Assembly: GCF_000020365.1 (NCBI RefSeq)
Contig: NC_012108.1
Coordinates: 1,364,001 to 1,428,000 of the forward strand
Direction: 5' to 3'
Length of the DNA stretch: 64,000 nucleotides
Source: Desulforapulum autotrophicum HRM2
Lineage (GTDB): Bacteria; Desulfobacterota; Desulfobacteria; Desulfobacterales; Desulfobacteraceae
Each line of letters starts with the position of its first letter. The stretch's first letter is position 1. The notes under the pieces are model-generated. The model did no database searches. It saw only the letters and a program-made list of their open reading frames with translations, and was not told where the DNA came from. A program made the translations under genes and the position numbers. This document shows positions 61,183 to 64,000 of this stretch, in pieces.

Positions 61183-61931
61183 GGCCGTTCTTTGTCCAGA
61201 ACGGTTCTGATGCTTTGCAGAAAATCCGTTACCTTGTAAGGCTTACCGATATAACCCATGGCTCCTGATTTCATAAGCTCTGCAATGGATGCGTCGTTTA
61301 AATAACCACTGGTAAAGACAACCCGGGTGTGGGGGTCGAGTTTGAGAAGTTCCTGGAGGCATTCCTGGCCGCCCATTTCCGGCATTCCAATATCAAGAAT
61401 AACAAGATCAATTTTTCGGGAAAGCTGTCGATGGCGTTCAAGGGCTTCTCGTCCATTTGCTGCCGTGAGAACCTGATATCCAAATTGATTCAGGATCGTG
61501 CCGACCATGTCTATGATGCTTTTTTCATCATCCACCACCAAAATGGTTTCTCGTCCGCCCAGGGGAGAGGTGTTCTTCTCCAGGAGGGCATCCGCCTTTG
61601 CCGTTTGTTCTTTTCGGGCGGTTACCCCGTGGCTGAACGAAAGAAGCTGCCGGATGAGTCGGGTACCCCGTTCTGCGGCTTTATATATGGCGGTGAGATT
61701 TGGAAAATCAGGATTGTCGGGTTCTTTTCCCTGGAGCAAAATTTCCGTGTACCCGCTGATGCCCTGGAGAATGTTGTTAAAATCATTGGCAATTTCTCCG
61801 GCAAGGGTCCCCACGGCCTCCATTCTCTGGGCCTGTTGCAACTGTGCGGAAAGTGTTTCTTTTTCCGCGACCTCTTTTTCAAGTTGACCTATCCTGGCTT
61901 CAAGGGCTTGATAGGTTGGTTTGTCAGTCAT
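61164..61931 (-). CDS. Degenerate histidine-kinase dimerisation domain fused to a receiver domain
   Basis: The ATG at 61931 has GGCAGGAACC just upstream; the longer frame has no ribosome site. After a coiled coil (ARIGQLEKEVAEKETLSAQL) comes a HisKA-like helix, RMEAVGTLAGEIANDFNNIL, where the expected His of the H box (IAHDFNN) is Asn. About 75 residues later the receiver domain begins, ETILVVDDEKS, with the phospho-acceptor in LVILDIGMPEMGG and the Lys in YIGKPYK. No HATPase domain lies between. It cannot autophosphorylate; it is probably a phospho-receiver with a dimerising pseudokinase helix. Its 3' end overlaps the convergent selenoprotein gene by 19 bases. Confidence 0.85.
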   Translation of the reverse strand: MTDKPTYQALEARIGQLEKEVAEKETLSAQLQQAQRMEAVGTLAGEIANDFNNILQGISGYTEILLQGKEPDNPDFPNLTAIYKAAERGTRLIRQLLSFSHGVTARKEQTAKADALLEKNTSPLGGRETILVVDDEKSIIDMVGTILNQFGYQVLTAANGREALERHRQLSRKIDLVILDIGMPEMGGQECLQELLKLDPHTRVVFTSGYLNDASIAELMKSGAMGYIGKPYKVTDFLQSIRTVLDKERPYFQES

Positions 61932-62201
61932 GGTTCCTGCCTCTCCAGCAAGGGGGGGCATTGAGAATCGGCCCCTAAAGTTTGAGAAAGTATTGTCATA
62001 TGGCGTTTGATCTGTCAATGGCTTTTCCCGGGTGATTGTTTGTCTGAAAGGGTGGTTTTGACAATGGATAAAGAGGCTGAATCGGATGGCGATTGTAAAT
62101 GCGGGTTTAATTTCTATAAAAACCATGATAATAAATTTGGTTTTAATCATGATGATTTAATCTTTTGATAAAATGACAAAAAGAGAGGCGTTTATACTCA
62201 G

Positions 62202-62945
62202 ATGAGTCAATCCGTTACCCATTTTTCACAAGGTCGTTTGTCCATGTTCTTTGAGGGGGCAAAAGATACTTTTCCCTTGATTGTCGGAGCCATTCCATTT
62301 GGTATTATTTTTGGAACCCTTGCGGCCACGGCAGGCATATCGTTTGGTGCAACCATAGGGTTGTCCATGTTTGTCTTTGCCGGAGCCTCACAGTTCGTCT
62401 GTGTGGGCCTTGTGGCCGCGGGGACAGCTTGGCCCATGATCGTTTTGACCACCTTTGTGGTCAATCTGCGGCATATGCTCTACGGAGCCACCATGGTGCC
62501 TTTTTATAAAAATTTGAATCCGCTGTGGAAAATTGTGCTCTCCTTTGGTCTGACCGATGAAACCTTTGCCGTGGCTGTCAGCCGTTACAGCCGGCGGGAC
62601 GGGGCTCTGGACAAGCATTACTACAACCTGGGTTCAATGGTGTTTATGTATTTAAACTGGAACCTGTGCACCATCATTGGACTTACGGCCGGTAAGGCCT
62701 TTCCTGAAATATCCCAATGGGGGCTTGATTTTGCCATGCCTGCCACCTTTATCGGCATTGTTATTCCCTATCTTGTTTCAAAACCCATGTGGGCTTCGGT
62801 GCTCACCGCAGGAACGGTATCAATTATGGCCAGTGGGCTTCCCCACAAGCTTGGCCTGATGGTTGCCGCCCTTGCCGGTGTTGCGGCCGGCCTCGCATGG
62901 GAGTTGTTCGTTTCAGTGAAAAAAGAGGTGGTTCAAGATGTTTGA
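62202..62945 (+). CDS. azlC: AzlC-family amino-acid exporter subunit
   Basis: 247 residues with about six to seven helices and the AzlC pattern: DTFPLIVGAIPFGIIFGTLA near the start, MFVFAGASQFVCVGL, TTFVVNLRHMLYGATM and TDETFAV. With AzlD it exports branched-chain amino acids or related compounds. The ATG has only a weak ribosome site; an in-frame ATG at 62244 is possible. AzlD overlaps its end by 8 bases. Confidence 0.93.
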   Translation: MSQSVTHFSQGRLSMFFEGAKDTFPLIVGAIPFGIIFGTLAATAGISFGATIGLSMFVFAGASQFVCVGLVAAGTAWPMIVLTTFVVNLRHMLYGATMVPFYKNLNPLWKIVLSFGLTDETFAVAVSRYSRRDGALDKHYYNLGSMVFMYLNWNLCTIIGLTAGKAFPEISQWGLDFAMPATFIGIVIPYLVSKPMWASVLTAGTVSIMASGLPHKLGLMVAALAGVAAGLAWELFVSVKKEVVQDV

Positions 62946-63285
62946 CCCGGGTATTGGTCTTTCTGAGGTTTACATGGTTGCGGGTATGGCCCTGGTGACT
63001 TTTGGTATTCGCTATATCATGTTTCCCCTTTCAGGACGATTCCGATTTCCTAACCTGTTTGCGCGTGGGTTGAGATATGTCCCCCCCGTGGTGCTTTCAG
63101 CCATTATTGTGCCTTCCGTGCTCATGCCCGATGGGCAGGCACTCAACCTCAAACTGAGCAACCCCTATCTCATTGGTGCCCTTGCCGCCTGCGTTATTGG
63201 CGGGCTGTTTAAAAACCTGTTGTTAACCATTGTGGTGAGCATGGCGGTTTTTCTGGGGGTTCAATGGTGCTTTGCCCTGGGATAA
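62938..63285 (+). CDS. azlD: AzlD-family amino-acid exporter subunit
   Basis: 115 residues with four helices: VYMVAGMALVTFGIRYIMF, the GLRYVPPVVLSAIIVPSV segment and LIGALAACVIGGLFKNLLLT are typical AzlD. GAGGTGG lies 7 bases before the ATG, inside the azlC end. It completes the two-component exporter. Its stop is 4 bases from the stop of the convergent gene. Confidence 0.93.
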   Translation: MFDPGIGLSEVYMVAGMALVTFGIRYIMFPLSGRFRFPNLFARGLRYVPPVVLSAIIVPSVLMPDGQALNLKLSNPYLIGALAACVIGGLFKNLLLTIVVSMAVFLGVQWCFALG

Positions 63286-63289
63286 CGGT

Positions 63290-64000
63290 TTATTTCCCTT
63301 TGACCATGCATGCCCGCTGTATGATGGAGGTGAACCTTGCAGGGCCCGATGGCATTTCAAGGCCCGTAATCCGTACCATATCCCTGAGCATTCGGGCGTA
63401 AACGTATTGCTGGAACGGGTAGAACAGGTACCAGTATGCGATCCCGGCAAGTCCTTTTGGGCGAAAACGTGACAGGATGGTCAGCTCGCAGCACTGGTTG
63501 TCAAGGGGGGTGATTTTTATCTCCAGCAGGGCCTGGCCGGGCATTTTCATCTCATCTGCCAGCAGGACCATGGCCAGTGGATTTACCTTGAGCACCCGCC
63601 AGAAATCGAGGGTGTCCCCAGGTTGAAGGTGTTTGTCTGGCCGCCTTCCCCGCTTAAGGCCAGGCCCTCCGGCAAATCGGTCCAGGAGCCCCCTTAATCG
63701 CCAGGGGCCACTTGTCGTGTAGCAGCCGTTTCCCTTGAACAGCGGTTCCATGGCAGGCCACAGGGCCTGGGGAGTGCCATTTACCGTTGCCCTGAATCCG
63801 CATTCTAAAAGCGTTCCCCCGGAGTAGGACGAATCCCCGCAGTGGGTCCACTCTGGAAAGGCCATGGCGCCGGCATCTGCCCAGCAGGTGGTCACCTCCT
63901 GGTGGTTGATACGGTCAAGGGCTCTTTTGATGGCTTCGGAGCAGGTGATGAGGTCCTGGGCAATGATGGTCGTGATGGTATTTTCCCTGCACACGGTGGG
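63290..64000 (-). CDS. DUF2867 domain protein (SDR-like family), 5' part cut by window edge
   Basis: The frame is open to the right edge, so the true N terminus is outside the window. The readable 237 residues include a DUF2867 domain: GDTLDFWRVLKVNPLAMVLLADEMK, AWLEFK-like ALLEIKITPLD, and the characteristic end YWYLFYPFQQYVYARMLRDM. In full-length relatives an NAD(P)-binding Rossmann fold precedes this domain and the protein is described as an NmrA-like dehydrogenase. The piece before DUF2867 here (KRALDRINHQEVTTCW) is the expected connection. Function unknown. Confidence 0.82.
   Translation of the reverse strand, partial: PTVCRENTITTIIAQDLITCSEAIKRALDRINHQEVTTCWADAGAMAFPEWTHCGDSSYSGGTLLECGFRATVNGTPQALWPAMEPLFKGNGCYTTSGPWRLRGLLDRFAGGPGLKRGRRPDKHLQPGDTLDFWRVLKVNPLAMVLLADEMKMPGQALLEIKITPLDNQCCELTILSRFRPKGLAGIAYWYLFYPFQQYVYARMLRDMVRITGLEMPSGPARFTSIIQRACMVKGK

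Noticed and set aside
1-64000. CRISPR arrays, rRNA and tRNA genes
   Set aside because: No regularly spaced direct repeats with unique spacers and no tRNA or rRNA landmarks were found while reading; a tRNAscan or CRISPR search could still find something I missed.

Overview
The window reads as a chromosomal segment of a strictly anaerobic, Gram-negative deltaproteobacterium, most likely a sulfate reducer of the Desulfobacterium/Desulfobacula kind. This is an inference from gene content: a TauE/SafE sulfite-exporter-type permease under a sigma-54 two-component system, a DUF169 protein, a selenoprotein, TRAP transport, GGDEF and PilZ c-di-GMP proteins, an archaeal-type prolyl-tRNA synthetase and BamD. 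No rRNA, tRNA or CRISPR array was seen.

Layout. 1-4.4 kb: a partial secreted peptidoglycan amidase, an unknown winged-helix protein, two PilZ proteins and an EamA exporter. 4.4-10.5 kb: one minus-strand operon (TauE/SafE permease, two small membrane proteins, membrane histidine kinase, NtrC-type regulator), preceded by a sigma-54 promoter and three similar upstream 17-bp sites. 10.9-16.2 kb: DUF169 protein, zinc/manganese-type ABC genes, an M20 peptidase and a homocitrate-synthase-like enzyme. 16.2-16.9 kb: a promoter, a cobalamin riboswitch and an intrinsic terminator controlling a 100-residue protein made of three 24-residue repeats. 17-25.7 kb: a diguanylate cyclase, a TRAP transporter, a CNNM-like protein and a basic-amino-acid ABC transporter in the artPIQM order. 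25.9-38.1 kb: housekeeping genes (ispG-proS-rel, rpmB, trxA-trxB-bamD, purN, polA) and a TraB-family protein. 38.4-53.4 kb: a cyclic-nucleotide-binding protein, then a long minus-strand run containing quinone oxidoreductase, alpha-hydroxy-acid dehydrogenase, proline dehydrogenase, threonine aldolase, MoxR, VWA protein, acyl-CoA dehydrogenase-like protein, a 1399-residue PPDK-like protein, an atypical GAPDH and an S1-domain protein.

53.7-61.2 kb is the accessory part. It has a two-gene cassette (winged-helix protein plus a 946-residue double P-loop ATPase with a HerA-like C terminus), an IS91-family element whose integrase has lost frame at an A9 run, a roughly 620-bp array of large palindromes, and a complete selenoprotein gene (UxxC, in-frame TGA followed by a stem-loop) that ordinary ORF calling would miss. 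After it come a degenerate kinase-like/receiver protein without a phospho-acceptor histidine or ATPase domain, the AzlCD amino-acid exporter, and a DUF2867 protein cut by the right edge.

How the genes work together: the permease cluster looks self-regulated by its own sigma-54 activator. The 47-53 kb run suggests proline, threonine and hydroxy-acid catabolism. The 41-46 kb pair suggests triose-phosphate/pyruvate metabolism with unusual enzymes. All functional statements come from motif recognition by eye; no database search was run.
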